Shown one piece after another: positions 49,071 through 58,782 of a DNA stretch of 64,000 bases. The position numbers were made by a program, and so were the translations under genes. The first letter of the stretch is position 1; the number at the start of each line of letters is the position of its first letter. The DNA is from an uncultured Bacteroides sp. GTDB taxonomy: Bacteria; Bacteroidota; Bacteroidia; Bacteroidales; Bacteroidaceae. The notes beneath the pieces were generated by a model. That model worked only from the letters and a program-made list of their open reading frames with translations. It was not told the DNA's origin and ran no database searches. The DNA lies in contig NZ_URFY01000012.1 of NCBI RefSeq assembly GCF_900547205.1, positions 1-64,000 on the forward strand, written 5' to 3'.

Positions 49071-49607
49071 ATGAACGCGATTGAAATCATCGACAAATAT
49101 TATCCGCAGCACACACAGCAAAGACAAATCTTGATGATACATAGTCTTTCCGTATCACAAAAAGCATTGCAGATAATAGATAACCATCATGAACTACATT
49201 TCGACCGAAACTTCGTAAAAGAGGCTGCACTCTTACATGATATTGGTATTTTTCTTACGGATGCGCCAGCAATAGATTGTCACGGTGAGCATCCTTATAT
49301 CACTCATGGCTACTTGGGGGCAGAAATCTTATTGAAGGAAGGCTTTCCTCGCCATGCCTTGGTTTGCGAACGCCACACCGGTGCAGGACTGTCTTTGCAG
49401 GATATCATAGACCAGCAACTGCCCGTTCCTCATCGTGAGATGCTGCCCGTCTCCCTCGAAGAACAACTAATCTGCTTTGCCGATAAGTTCTTTTCCAAGA
49501 CTCATCTGGACGAAGAGAAGTCCGTTGAGAAAGCCCGGAAGAGCATAGCCAAATATGGTGAAGAAGGGCTGAACCGCTTCGACAGATGGTGTTCTCTCTT
49601 TCTATAG
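49071..49607 (+). CDS. HD domain phosphohydrolase
   Basis: A 178-residue HD-superfamily protein. The metal site is H25 in ILMIHSLSVSQKAL, HD in AALLHDIGIFLTDAP, and the later HPYITHGYLGAEILL and ERHTGAGLS segments with histidines. It belongs to the small stand-alone HDIG-type phosphohydrolases that act on nucleotides or related phosphates. It is divergent from the NamZ-like gene, 75 bp away, and precedes lptD by 89 bp. Confidence 0.87.
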   Translation: MNAIEIIDKYYPQHTQQRQILMIHSLSVSQKALQIIDNHHELHFDRNFVKEAALLHDIGIFLTDAPAIDCHGEHPYITHGYLGAEILLKEGFPRHALVCERHTGAGLSLQDIIDQQLPVPHREMLPVSLEEQLICFADKFFSKTHLDEEKSVEKARKSIAKYGEEGLNRFDRWCSLFL

Positions 49608-49642
49608 CACTAAAAAATAATTAAATAACGGAGATTCTGACT

Positions 49643-49670
49643 TATATTTGATGAAGTTTGCGTACTTTTG
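49643..49670 (+). promoter_or_regulatory. Promoter elements of lptD
   Basis: Two TAnnTTTG matches, TATATTTG (49643-49650) and TACTTTTG (49663-49670), lie 47 and 27 bp before the lptD ATG. Confidence 0.5.
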
Positions 49671-49696
49671 CCACTTCAAGCGTAAACTATTAGTTA

Positions 49697-52411
49697 ATGG
49701 CGCCATTGAAAGCAAAAATACTTATATCGTTCATACTACTGATTGTCTTGCTGATGCTTCCCGATGAGGCTACGTCTCAGCGACGAAGAAGAGGGATGAT
49801 TGCCTCCAATACTACTGCACAAGTGGATTCTCTTTCGGGGAATGATTCGCTGCGAACAGATACAGTATCGGTACGCATTGACTCCATCGCACCGACTAAG
49901 AAGAAACAACCGCTCGATGCACCGGTTATTTATGAATCTAATGACTCTACTGTATTTACATTAGGGGGGTCTGCCACATTGTATGGTAGCGGAAAAGTGA
50001 ACTACCAGAATATTGAGTTGGCCGCTGAGGTTATTTCGATGAATCTGGATAGCAGCACTGTTCATGCCTACGGTATTAAAGATTCTACCGGAGTGGAGAA
50101 AGGCAAACCGGTGTTTAAAGAAGGAGATACTTCGTATGATACGGAAACAATCCGATACAACTTCAAAACAAAGAAAGCTGGAATCACCGATATTATCACC
50201 CAGCAAGGAGAAGGATACGTGACAGGAAGCAAGGCTAAGAAAGGTGCCAACGACGAAATATTCATGGAACACGGACGCTACACGACTTGTGACCATCATG
50301 ACCATCCGCACTTCTATATGCAGTTGACCCGGGCAAAAGTACGTCCCAAAAAGAATGTGGTGACGGGACCTGCCTACCTCGTGGTGGAAGATGTTCCTTT
50401 GCCACTGGCTGTTCCATTCTTCTTTTTCCCTTTCTCTAGCAGTTATTCTTCGGGTTTCATTATGCCGACATATATGGATGATTCCAGTCGTGGTTTCGGA
50501 CTTGCCAATGGAGGATACTACTTTGCGATAAGCGATCTCATGGACTTGAAACTAACAGCTGACATCTTTACGAAAGGTTCATGGAGATTGTCCGGACTGA
50601 CTAACTATAACAAACGCTATAAATATTCGGGTACGCTGCAAGCGGATTATCAGGTCACCAAGACGGGTGATAAAGGAATGCCGGATTATGCCGTTGCCAA
50701 GGATTTCAAGGTGGTGTGGAGCCACCGGCAGGATGCCAAGGCAAGTCCCAACAGTACGTTCTCTGCCAGTGTCAATTTCGCGACCAGTAGTTACGAACGT
50801 TCTAATATTAACAATCTCTACAACTCCCAGTTGTTGACTCAGAATACCAAGACATCAAGTATCAGTTATTCCCGCAGTTTCCCTGATATCGGTTTAACCC
50901 TGTCCGGAACTACTAATATCGCACAGACCATGCGCGACTCTTCTATTGCGGTGACGCTACCCGACCTTAACATATCTTTGAGTAAGCTATTCCCCTTTAA
51001 GCGAAAAAAAGTAGCGGGTGCCGAACGTTGGTATGAGAAAATCTCTATCGGTTACACGGGACGTCTTACGAACAGTATCCGCACCAAGGACGACCGCATC
51101 TTCAAAGCCGGACTGAGCGAGTGGGAGAATGCAATGAATCATAATATTCCTATCAGTGCAACTTTTACTTTATTCAAGTATTTCCAGCTTTCTCCGTCTG
51201 TTAACTATACGGAGCGTTGGTATACCCGCAAGGTGAATCAGCACTATGATATGGAAGACCGCCGACTTGAATCTGCACCGGGCGATTCAATCAATGGATT
51301 CTATCGTGTAGCCAATTATTCGGCTAGTTTGAGTTTGAGCACTAAGTTATATGGTATGTACAAGCCTCTTTTTATGAAAAAGAAGGAGATACAAATCCGT
51401 CACGTATTTACTCCGCAAGTGAGCTTAAGTGGTGCTCCGGGATTCAGCAAGTATTGGGAGGAGTATACCGATTATAATGGTAATACGCAATATTACTCTC
51501 CTTACACCGGACAGCCTTACGGTGTTCCTTCGCGTGAAGGTTCGGGAACGGTGAACTTCTCTATTGCTAATAACTTGGAAATGAAGTATTATGATGCGAA
51601 GGAAGATACGGTGAAGAAGATTAGCTTGATTGATGATTTGAGTGCGAATATGTCCTATAATATGGCAGCAAAAGAAAAGCCGTGGAGTGACCTGAGTTTG
51701 AATGTCCGTCTGAAACTGACTAAGAATTATACTTTTAATATGAACGCCCGATTTGCTACATATGCTTATACCTTTGATAAGGAAGGTAATGTAGTAACAG
51801 GAAATCGTACAGAATGGTCCTATGGTCGCTTTGGACGTTTCCAAGGATATGGCTCTTCTTTCAACTATACATTCAATAATGATACATGGAAGAAGTGGTT
51901 TGGTCCGAAGGAAGATGCAGAGAAGGATAAGAAAAAGCCGGAAGATGGTGAGGAGGAAGAATCGGACGGAACCGAAGGAGATGGTACGACAACTAAAAAG
52001 GTAGAAAATGCTCAGGCTGACTCTGATGGTTATCAGGTGTTCAAGATGCCTTGGTCTTTGAGCTTTAGTTATTCGTTCAATATAAGTGAGGATAGAACCA
52101 AGCCAATTAATCGACATTCAATGAGATACCCATATAGGTATACGCATAATATTAATGCGAACGGAAATGTGAAGATCTCTAATAACTGGTCGTTGTCTTT
52201 CAATTCGGGATATGACTTCCAAGCGAAAGAAATAACACAGACTTCATGTACGATTACTCGTGACTTGCACTGTTTCAATCTGTCCGCCAGTCTTTCACCA
52301 TTCGGACGTTGGAAATACTATAATGTAACTATTCGGGCGAATGCAAGCATTCTTCAGGACTTGAAGTATGAGCAAAGAAGTCAGACTCAGAGTAATATTC
52401 AGTGGTACTAG
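49697..52411 (+). CDS. lptD: Outer-membrane LPS-assembly protein LptD
   Basis: A 904-residue outer-membrane protein with a signal peptide (ISFILLIVLLMLPDEATSQ). A periplasmic beta-jellyroll follows (LGGSATLYGSGKVNYQNIEL, with the FKEGDTSYDTETIRYNFKTK repeats), then a large beta-barrel whose strands alternate aromatic and polar residues. The family signature LAVPFFFFPFSSSYSSGFI sits near residue 240. An acidic, Lys/Glu-rich insert lies near residues 735-770 in a loop. It receives LPS from LptA and inserts it in the outer leaflet. Confidence 0.92.
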   Translation: MAPLKAKILISFILLIVLLMLPDEATSQRRRRGMIASNTTAQVDSLSGNDSLRTDTVSVRIDSIAPTKKKQPLDAPVIYESNDSTVFTLGGSATLYGSGKVNYQNIELAAEVISMNLDSSTVHAYGIKDSTGVEKGKPVFKEGDTSYDTETIRYNFKTKKAGITDIITQQGEGYVTGSKAKKGANDEIFMEHGRYTTCDHHDHPHFYMQLTRAKVRPKKNVVTGPAYLVVEDVPLPLAVPFFFFPFSSSYSSGFIMPTYMDDSSRGFGLANGGYYFAISDLMDLKLTADIFTKGSWRLSGLTNYNKRYKYSGTLQADYQVTKTGDKGMPDYAVAKDFKVVWSHRQDAKASPNSTFSASVNFATSSYERSNINNLYNSQLLTQNTKTSSISYSRSFPDIGLTLSGTTNIAQTMRDSSIAVTLPDLNISLSKLFPFKRKKVAGAERWYEKISIGYTGRLTNSIRTKDDRIFKAGLSEWENAMNHNIPISATFTLFKYFQLSPSVNYTERWYTRKVNQHYDMEDRRLESAPGDSINGFYRVANYSASLSLSTKLYGMYKPLFMKKKEIQIRHVFTPQVSLSGAPGFSKYWEEYTDYNGNTQYYSPYTGQPYGVPSREGSGTVNFSIANNLEMKYYDAKEDTVKKISLIDDLSANMSYNMAAKEKPWSDLSLNVRLKLTKNYTFNMNARFATYAYTFDKEGNVVTGNRTEWSYGRFGRFQGYGSSFNYTFNNDTWKKWFGPKEDAEKDKKKPEDGEEEESDGTEGDGTTTKKVENAQADSDGYQVFKMPWSLSFSYSFNISEDRTKPINRHSMRYPYRYTHNINANGNVKISNNWSLSFNSGYDFQAKEITQTSCTITRDLHCFNLSASLSPFGRWKYYNVTIRANASILQDLKYEQRSQTQSNIQWY

Positions 52412-52474
52412 GGAAATGGAGAGTTGAGAATGGAGAGTGGAAAGACATGATTGTTTTGCTGCAATATATATATA

Positions 52475-52530
52475 GAAAAAGAAAATGGCTGCGCTATTAC
52501 TCAATGGATAGCGCAGCCATTTTCTTTTTC
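52475..52530. terminator. Bidirectional terminator between lptD and ung
   Basis: A perfect 23-bp stem (52475-52497 with 52508-52530), with A-rich and T-rich ends, around a 10-nt loop. It serves both convergent genes. Confidence 0.9.
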
Positions 52531-52547
52531 ATTTTCAACTTATTCAA

Positions 52548-53210
52548 TTACCAGGCGATTTCCGTCTCTCCATTCGCTTTCAGATAATCATTTGTTCGGC
52601 TGAAATGTTTGTTGCCAAAGAAACCGTTGTAAGCTGAAAGAGGGGAGGGGTGTGCCGAGCTAAGCACCAAGTGCTTGTTTCGGTCGATGAAAGCACCTTT
52701 CCGTTGGGCATATGCACCCCAGAGGATGAATACTAAATGTTCCCTTTCTTCTGCCAAAGTGCGGATGGCGGCATCGGTAAAAGTTTCCCATCCTTTGTTT
52801 TGATGAGATCCTGCCTGATGAGCGCGTACGGTTAGGGTTGCGTTGAGCAGTAAAACTCCTTGCTCTGCCCAGCGGGTTAAATTTCCCGTAGTAGGGGCTT
52901 CTGTACCTATATCAGCCTTTATCTCCTTAAATATGTTTACCAATGAAGGAGGAAACTGTACTCCGTCGTTCACCGAAAAACATAGTCCGTGTGCCTGTCC
53001 CGGACCATGATAAGGGTCTTGACCGATTATCACCACTTTAACTTTGTTGAAAGGACAAAGATTAAAAGCATTGAAAATAAGTTTCCCTGGAGGGAATATC
53101 TGATATTGAGTATATTCACTCTTAACAAACTCAGTCAGTTTCTGAAAGTAGTCTTTTCCAAATTCCGGTTCTAAATGTGCTTTCCAGCTTTCTTCTATCT
53201 GTACGTTCAT
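52548..53210 (-). CDS. ung: Uracil-DNA glycosylase (family 1)
   Basis: A 220-residue enzyme that removes uracil from DNA at the start of base excision repair. Signatures: VVIIGQDPYHGPGQAHG (catalytic Asp, water-activating region), LLLNATLTVRAHQAGSH, ILWGAYAQ and the C-terminal HPSPLSAYNGFFG Leu loop. Length and motifs match UNG. It lies 5 bp downstream of asnA and is co-transcribed with it. Confidence 0.96.
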   Translation of the reverse strand: MNVQIEESWKAHLEPEFGKDYFQKLTEFVKSEYTQYQIFPPGKLIFNAFNLCPFNKVKVVIIGQDPYHGPGQAHGLCFSVNDGVQFPPSLVNIFKEIKADIGTEAPTTGNLTRWAEQGVLLLNATLTVRAHQAGSHQNKGWETFTDAAIRTLAEEREHLVFILWGAYAQRKGAFIDRNKHLVLSSAHPSPLSAYNGFFGNKHFSRTNDYLKANGETEIAW

Positions 53211-53215
53211 AGCTA

Positions 53216-54253
53216 TTAAATAAGGTGTATCTCAAGTTCTTCACATTCTTTACGCATTTCTTCGGGCCAGATGCTGGCTTGTATCTCTCCGATATGAGCT
53301 TTACGAAGATAGAACATACACAAACGTGACTGTCCGATACCGCCACCGATGGATAATGGGAGTGTATCATTCATCAGACGCTTGTGAAAATAAAGTTCCA
53401 GTCTTTTCTCTTCGTTTTCTTCTTTCAACTGGTGTTGCAAGGCGTCTTTGTCTACACGGATTCCCATGGACGACAATTCGATAGAACGTTGCAATACATC
53501 GTCCCACAAAAGAAGGTCACCGTTCAGTCCGGGCAGTTCATTGAGCCCTTTCGTAGTGTAGTCGTCATAGTCCGGTGCACGACCGTCGTGCTTCTTGCCG
53601 TCGCCTAGCTTACAGCCTATACCTATGATAAATACGGCACCATACTTCTGACAGATAGCGTGTTCCCTGCACTTCGGTTCCAAATTCGGGTATAGTTGAC
53701 GTAACTCTTCCGAGTGTACAAAATGGAGTGTCTGAGGCAGACAAGGCTTGATTTGCGGATACATTTCAAAAACCATGTATTCCGTACGAATCATAGCTGC
53801 ATAGATACGATTGACAATTTCTTTAAGGAAGTTTACGTTTCTGTCCTCATTGGTGATAACGCGTTCCCAGTCCCATTGGTCAACGTAGAGTGAATGCAGG
53901 TTACCCAGTTCTTCGTCCGAACGGATAGCGTTCATATCGGTGTAGATGCCGTATCCCGGCTCGATATGATAATCGGCTAAAGTCAGTCTTTTCCATTTAG
54001 CCAATGAATGAACCACTTCGGCTTGTGCATCTCCCAAGTCTTTGATGGGGAAAGAAACGGGGCGTTCAACTCCATTCAGGTCGTCGTTGATACCCATTCC
54101 TTTCAAAACGAAAAGAGGAGCGGTTACACGTCGTAGACGCAGTTCGGATGACAGGTTTAATTGGAAGAACTCTTTTATTTGCTTGATTCCCAGCTCGGTC
54201 TGTTTGAGGTCGAGTAGCGGTTTATAGTTCTTAGGTTTTATCAAGTAACTCAT
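53216..54253 (-). CDS. asnA: Aspartate-ammonia ligase (asparagine synthetase A)
   Basis: A 345-residue class II tRNA-synthetase-like enzyme that makes asparagine from aspartate, ammonia and ATP. Motifs: LRLRRVTAPLFVLKG, EVVHSLAKWKRLTLADY, YTDMNAIRSDEELGNLHSLYVDQWDWE, and the C-terminal SIGGGIGQSRLCMFYL with the class II Arg. The family length of 330-350 fits. It is first in an operon with ung and has a -7 element at 54279-54286. Confidence 0.95.
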   Translation of the reverse strand: MSYLIKPKNYKPLLDLKQTELGIKQIKEFFQLNLSSELRLRRVTAPLFVLKGMGINDDLNGVERPVSFPIKDLGDAQAEVVHSLAKWKRLTLADYHIEPGYGIYTDMNAIRSDEELGNLHSLYVDQWDWERVITNEDRNVNFLKEIVNRIYAAMIRTEYMVFEMYPQIKPCLPQTLHFVHSEELRQLYPNLEPKCREHAICQKYGAVFIIGIGCKLGDGKKHDGRAPDYDDYTTKGLNELPGLNGDLLLWDDVLQRSIELSSMGIRVDKDALQHQLKEENEEKRLELYFHKRLMNDTLPLSIGGGIGQSRLCMFYLRKAHIGEIQASIWPEEMRKECEELEIHLI

Positions 54254-54278
54254 AGGTTTGTTAGATGTTAATTGTCGG

Positions 54279-54286
54279 CAAAGATA
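54279..54286 (-). promoter_or_regulatory. -7 element TATCTTTG of asnA-ung
   Basis: An exact TAnnTTTG match on the minus strand, 26 bp before the asnA start codon. No -33 element is seen. Confidence 0.5.
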
Positions 54287-54446
54287 GGAATAAAAATGAT
54301 ATATGTATTGTGATTTCTCTAAAAGATTGTCAAAATGATAAAGTATACGCTCTTAAGCATTCCAAAATAACAGACTGGTGGCAGAAGAGCATACCTTAAG
54401 AACTATAAAAAAAGGAGAAACATTAGGAAGATGCGAAGTTTTTTTA

Positions 54447-54454
54447 TACTTTTG
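54447..54454 (+). promoter_or_regulatory. -7 element TACTTTTG upstream of tRNA-Arg
   Basis: An exact TAnnTTTG match 26 bp before the tRNA. It is preceded by a T-run, without a clear -33 element. Confidence 0.5.
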
Positions 54455-54479
54455 TCATCGCATTAGAAAAAATGAACAA

Positions 54480-54551
54480 GCACCTGTAGTTCAATGGATA
54501 GAATGGAGGTTTCCGGTACCTCAGATTAGGGTTCGATTCCCTACGGGTGTA
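54480..54551 (+). tRNA. tRNA-Arg (anticodon CCG)
   Basis: A 72-nt cloverleaf. Acceptor GCACCTG pairs with CGGGTGT; D arm GTTC/GAAT; anticodon arm GAGGT-TTCCGGT-ACCTC, giving CCG, which reads the Arg codon CGG; variable loop AGAT; T arm TAGGG-TTCGATT-CCCTA; discriminator A. The 3' CCA is not encoded (CAA follows). The first acceptor pair is G-U. Confidence 0.92.
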
Positions 54552-54685
54552 CAAAGCTGAAAGGCTAAATTTTAAAGAGCTCTAGAAATCAATGGTTTTT
54601 AGGGCTTTCTCTTTTTCTGTAACCCGTTAAAATGGGTAAATAAGGAAACTAGTATACATCCGATTGACATAGAAACTAAGAAAAG

Positions 54686-55822
54686 ATGGCAGAAGCTTTC
54701 AAGAACATGTATAATGAACAGTTTTTCGATAGATTTTCGGAAGACTTGAAACGTGTTATCAACGATTTTGATACTCACGAATTTGTATCCCAAGTAATGG
54801 ACACAGAATGGGAAAACAGAGAATTCAAGCAACGTATTGCACATATTGCAACAGTTCTAAAGAAGTTTTTGCCGGCAGATTACAAAGACGCAATCGCCAA
54901 AATACTCGAACTATTGGATTATGTAGAAAAGACACAGCCCGATTTTTCGTTGATAGACGATACGAAGTTTGGCTTAACACTGGAGTATGGAGCAATTTTG
55001 GATAATTACGTAGAACAGTATGGGCTGGACGATTATGAAACTTCTATTATAGCGATAGAGAAAATCACCCAGTTTACCAGTTGTGAATTTGTTACTCATC
55101 CCTTTATCATTAAATATCCGGAAGAAATGATGGCACAAATGTTGATCTGGTCTAAGCATCCACATTGGGGAGTTAGGCGGCTTGCGTCTGAGGGGTGTCG
55201 TCCACGTCTGCCTTGGGCGATGGCTTTACCAAATTTGAAGAAAAACCCTGCTCCGATCATTCCGATTCTTGAAAATCTTAAAAATGACCCTGCAAAGTCT
55301 GTACGCTTGAGTGTTGCCAATAATTTGAATGATATTTCGAAAGATAATCCTGAGATAGTGATTGATTTGGCAAAGAGATGGCATGGTAAATCGAAAGAGG
55401 TGGATTGGGTTATAAAACATGGCTGCCGGACACTCTTAAAACAAGGTGATCCGGTAATAATGGAGTTATTCGGCTTGGGTTCAGTAAAGGATATAACTAT
55501 TAAGAATGTTCAAATCTCGACGCCTGAAGTTAAAGTCGGAAATTCGCTGGAGTTTAGTTTTAAGCTGTTGAATAATAGCAAGGATAAGACCAAAGTACGG
55601 CTTGAATATGCTATTTATTATCAGAAAGCGAATGGAACATTGGCAAAGAAAGTGCATAAAATCAGCGAAAAAGACTACGATGGAAACTCTGCAAAGCATA
55701 TTACCCGTAAGCACTCTTTCAAAGTGGTAACAACAAGGAAGTTTCACCTCGGACTTCACCAGGTTGCTGTAATAATCAATGGAAATGAATTTGAGAAATA
55801 TGATTTTCAATTGATTGAATGA
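54686..55822 (+). CDS. AlkD-like HEAT-repeat DNA alkylation repair protein with C-terminal beta domain
   Basis: A 378-residue protein. Residues 1-270 form ALK/HEAT helical repeats, with PHWGVRRLASEGCRPRLPWA and DPAKSVRLSVANNLNDISKD as the typical repeat cores, as in the AlkC/AlkD DNA glycosylases. Residues 275-378 form a second, beta-rich domain (KNVQISTPEVKVGNSLEFSF, then FHLGLHQVAVIINGNEF) that looks like an immunoglobulin-type fold. AlkC-type relatives carry such a C-terminal domain and excise N3-alkylated bases. Activity here is inferred. Confidence 0.85.
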   Translation: MAEAFKNMYNEQFFDRFSEDLKRVINDFDTHEFVSQVMDTEWENREFKQRIAHIATVLKKFLPADYKDAIAKILELLDYVEKTQPDFSLIDDTKFGLTLEYGAILDNYVEQYGLDDYETSIIAIEKITQFTSCEFVTHPFIIKYPEEMMAQMLIWSKHPHWGVRRLASEGCRPRLPWAMALPNLKKNPAPIIPILENLKNDPAKSVRLSVANNLNDISKDNPEIVIDLAKRWHGKSKEVDWVIKHGCRTLLKQGDPVIMELFGLGSVKDITIKNVQISTPEVKVGNSLEFSFKLLNNSKDKTKVRLEYAIYYQKANGTLAKKVHKISEKDYDGNSAKHITRKHSFKVVTTRKFHLGLHQVAVIINGNEFEKYDFQLIE

Positions 55823-55839
55823 TAAGGGGGAGGGTAGTT

Positions 55840-55888
55840 GAGAGTGTGTCAAAAGTAGGATAGTTATATCCTGTTTTGACACACTCTC
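55840..55888. terminator. Bidirectional terminator between the AlkD-like gene and fkp
   Basis: A 15-bp stem (55840-55854 with 55874-55888), extended by AGGAT/ATCCT in the loop, lies between convergent genes. A T-run follows on the plus strand. Confidence 0.85.
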
Positions 55889-55909
55889 CTCTTGTTTTTT
55901 CAGAGCTTC

Positions 55910-58762
55910 TTAACTTCTGGATATCTGAAGTCCTTTATCAGAAAGAGTCATATCAACAAAGCGTGCGCAAGAATTTGGTGCTTGTTCGGTCAATATCCGG
56001 CGGATGCACCCAGATGCTTGCGGGTCTTTGGCTACCATATATAAATAGCCGCCACCCCCGGCGCCGGGCAGTTTGTACCCCAATGTATAGTCTTTAATCT
56101 TTTCGATAATAGCCTCTACTGCCGGAGGATTAGTGCCGCTATCCAATGTCTTATTTTGCAGCCATGACTTCCCTACCAGATTAGCAAAGCTTTCAAAGTT
56201 ACTGCGTAAGATAGCTTCGCTCATATCCATTGCATGAGCCTTCATCTCAGCCAGAAGACTCAGGTGTGCACCTGAATTGAGGAACATGGAACTGACAATC
56301 TCCGACAAGATACCTTTGGCAGTACGCGTGATGCCCGTGTAATAAAGAAGATGGCAATCCCGATAATCGGGGTGAACAAAGAACTGGTCGGGCAACCAGC
56401 GTACTAACGGGTTTTGTTCAAATCCGGCTTCCGACTGGAGTAGTTTTACTCCGGGGAAAACACCCCCATATTGGTCTTGCCAACCGCCGCCCGTAGTTAG
56501 TAACTGCTCTAATACCAGCGTATAGCTGCAAATATCATTCTTATCCCACGCCAACCCGCAGAAGTCGTTGATGGCTCCCAGCACAGTGGATGCAAGAATG
56601 GAACTGGTTCCCAAACCTGAACCAGCCGGAATGGCTGCCAATAACGTAATTTCAAGTCCCGAACCAAAAGATTTCAGATGTTCTTCCAAGGAAGTATAAG
56701 CTTCCGCCGAGAACATCGGACCAAATCCTGCTAATGTAAGAGCAGCTTTCGGAATAGAGAAAGGAGAACCGACCTTCTTGTAATCCTGCAATTCATCATA
56801 ATTCTTGATTATTTCCATAGCTCCCATGTCGATAGACCGGAGAACGATATGAAATTCTTTGCAAGGCTTGATGTAAACTTGCAACGGAGGTTGGCTGTTC
56901 AGTTCGATAGCCAGATTGACAACACTTCCGCCCGAATAAAGAGAATAAGGAGGTGTGTCTGTCCATCCTCCCGCTATGTCGATGCGTACTGGGCTGCGTC
57001 CCCATACTATCTGATCTGAGTATACGCTGAGCTGTGGATAGTTCTTCCGTTCTGAAACTGCTCCCAGCAAACCGTCTCGGAGAAGCCGGAAGGCTGCTTG
57101 CTCTTCTTCTTTGTAACCGCCTTCACCACGCAATTTCATGATGCGGGCACGAAGCATCCGGTTGTGTATGCGCACCATTTGAGCGGTGTCTTCATTCAAT
57201 ATGGCAGGCATATCCAGTTCTGAACATACAAATTCGTTGGCTGCATCTTGCAGGTCGAGTTGGTAGAACACACTTTTCTCATAATTAGCTGCCAGTCCTT
57301 TCCAGTTGTTCCGGCGGAAGGCGTTGCGTTGTGTGTACAGACGCTCCAAGTTAGCACGTGCAGATATATCGTCGGCTGATAACTTTTCAGCTTCCAGCCA
57401 AAGTCTTTTTCCTTCCTCCAATTGCGGTTCAGATGTCATCCAGCGTATCAGGATGCCGAGTTCCTCAATTGAAGTCGTCAGTGGGAAGATGGAAGCTGCC
57501 TGCAAGTCGTCCGTCCGTCCTTTGATGTCTTCCGTGCCTATACCCCTTTCTTTCATCCATTGCTGGAAAGGAATGCCGAGATAAGTAGTCGCTTCGCTTG
57601 CTAATGCACCTTTAAACACGTCGTCCAAGCCATAAGGACGGGCAACAAATCCCTTATCACCCATTGGAACCACGTCGATACAAACCCCGTCGGGAAGAGC
57701 TACGTCCCATTGGTTTTCGGGAACTCCGGTGATAATCTGACAGGAACCCAGCTTCCATCCCTTTCCTACGTGGCTGTTCTCAATCCATATATTGGCATTA
57801 TCAGCAGACAAAGGAACCTGAGTGATTGAATTTTGAATAAAGATAGCAGGATTCGGTTTCACTTTTCGGTGCATAATTTGTCTTTGGTCGCGCACCTTGT
57901 CCTGCACGGCGAGGGTGGAAGAAATCAATTCGCGGCTTGTTCCGTAATGATAGAACTCTCCGCCGGGCAGGGGAAGTATGGCTACCGATAGTTTGTTGAC
58001 TTCTTCATCCATTGTTTTTGGGTGCTCTCCCAGAGCCAACCCATAGTCAGAATATAAATCGTAGTAGTTGATTTCCTTTGTCCCTTCTTTGAGTGAGCGC
58101 TTCATCAGTATTTCAACGGCACGATCGCTCAATATCCAGATACCTATATCCATGAGGAATAGATGAGTTTTAGACAATCCTTCCAGTTCTTCAAGTGAAG
58201 GCTTTTGTAGCATAAAGTCGAGCACTTCCGGATTTTTGCGATCGGATACGAACACACCGTGATGCGTAGCCAATGTTGGGTTGACCCACAGTCCGTAGCA
58301 TACAATATCTACGTCGGGAATATTTTGCAAAGGCTTTTCCGAACGAATATAAACATCCCCACTGGCTATCAGGGTGTTCAGTCCATCCGGAGTTTGCTTC
58401 ATGATTCTTTCATATAGCGGGAGTTGCAATGAAAGCAAATTCTGTCCCAGCTTTTGTCCTCTTTCCCAACTAAAAACCGGAATAGGAGTCAGTATTTTCC
58501 CCGATGGGGCATAACCCGGTAATCGTCGGCTCTGTCCTCCCGCATGGAGTAATATTCTTTTTTCGCGTCCTATCCATTCACTGAAAGTTGCTTCCGGTGC
58601 CACAGCTTGGTGGCAAGCCTGCAACAACCAAGTCGTTCCACCACCGGAGCCCAGCTTGGTTCCCACGGGGTCTGATGTACAAAACCAATTGGTGTGATTC
58701 ACTTCTTCCAGCTTATGAAAGCTATTTATTAGATTGGGCGGTAAGGATAATAACTTTTGCAT
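55910..58762 (-). CDS. fkp: Bifunctional L-fucokinase / GDP-L-fucose pyrophosphorylase
   Basis: A 950-residue fusion enzyme that salvages L-fucose to fucose-1-phosphate and then to GDP-fucose for fucosylating capsule and surface glycoproteins. The N-terminal half is the pyrophosphorylase (GSGGGTTWLLQACHQAV, RKILLHAGGQSRRLPGYAPSG, KILTPIPVF). The C-terminal half is a GHMP kinase (RSPVRIDIAGGWTDTPPYSL, AIPAGSGLGTSSILASTVLG, GAGGGGYLYMV). Length equals the B. fragilis Fkp. The frame starts at a TTG two codons upstream; ATG 58762 is preferred. It lies downstream of the HAD gene in one transcript. Confidence 0.96.
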   Translation of the reverse strand: MQKLLSLPPNLINSFHKLEEVNHTNWFCTSDPVGTKLGSGGGTTWLLQACHQAVAPEATFSEWIGREKRILLHAGGQSRRLPGYAPSGKILTPIPVFSWERGQKLGQNLLSLQLPLYERIMKQTPDGLNTLIASGDVYIRSEKPLQNIPDVDIVCYGLWVNPTLATHHGVFVSDRKNPEVLDFMLQKPSLEELEGLSKTHLFLMDIGIWILSDRAVEILMKRSLKEGTKEINYYDLYSDYGLALGEHPKTMDEEVNKLSVAILPLPGGEFYHYGTSRELISSTLAVQDKVRDQRQIMHRKVKPNPAIFIQNSITQVPLSADNANIWIENSHVGKGWKLGSCQIITGVPENQWDVALPDGVCIDVVPMGDKGFVARPYGLDDVFKGALASEATTYLGIPFQQWMKERGIGTEDIKGRTDDLQAASIFPLTTSIEELGILIRWMTSEPQLEEGKRLWLEAEKLSADDISARANLERLYTQRNAFRRNNWKGLAANYEKSVFYQLDLQDAANEFVCSELDMPAILNEDTAQMVRIHNRMLRARIMKLRGEGGYKEEEQAAFRLLRDGLLGAVSERKNYPQLSVYSDQIVWGRSPVRIDIAGGWTDTPPYSLYSGGSVVNLAIELNSQPPLQVYIKPCKEFHIVLRSIDMGAMEIIKNYDELQDYKKVGSPFSIPKAALTLAGFGPMFSAEAYTSLEEHLKSFGSGLEITLLAAIPAGSGLGTSSILASTVLGAINDFCGLAWDKNDICSYTLVLEQLLTTGGGWQDQYGGVFPGVKLLQSEAGFEQNPLVRWLPDQFFVHPDYRDCHLLYYTGITRTAKGILSEIVSSMFLNSGAHLSLLAEMKAHAMDMSEAILRSNFESFANLVGKSWLQNKTLDSGTNPPAVEAIIEKIKDYTLGYKLPGAGGGGYLYMVAKDPQASGCIRRILTEQAPNSCARFVDMTLSDKGLQISRS

Positions 58763-58782
58763 AACCAAATCTTTTAGGATAT

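Noticed and set aside
54378..54560. 60-codon plus-strand frame
   Set aside because: It reads through the tRNA-Arg gene and has no independent support.
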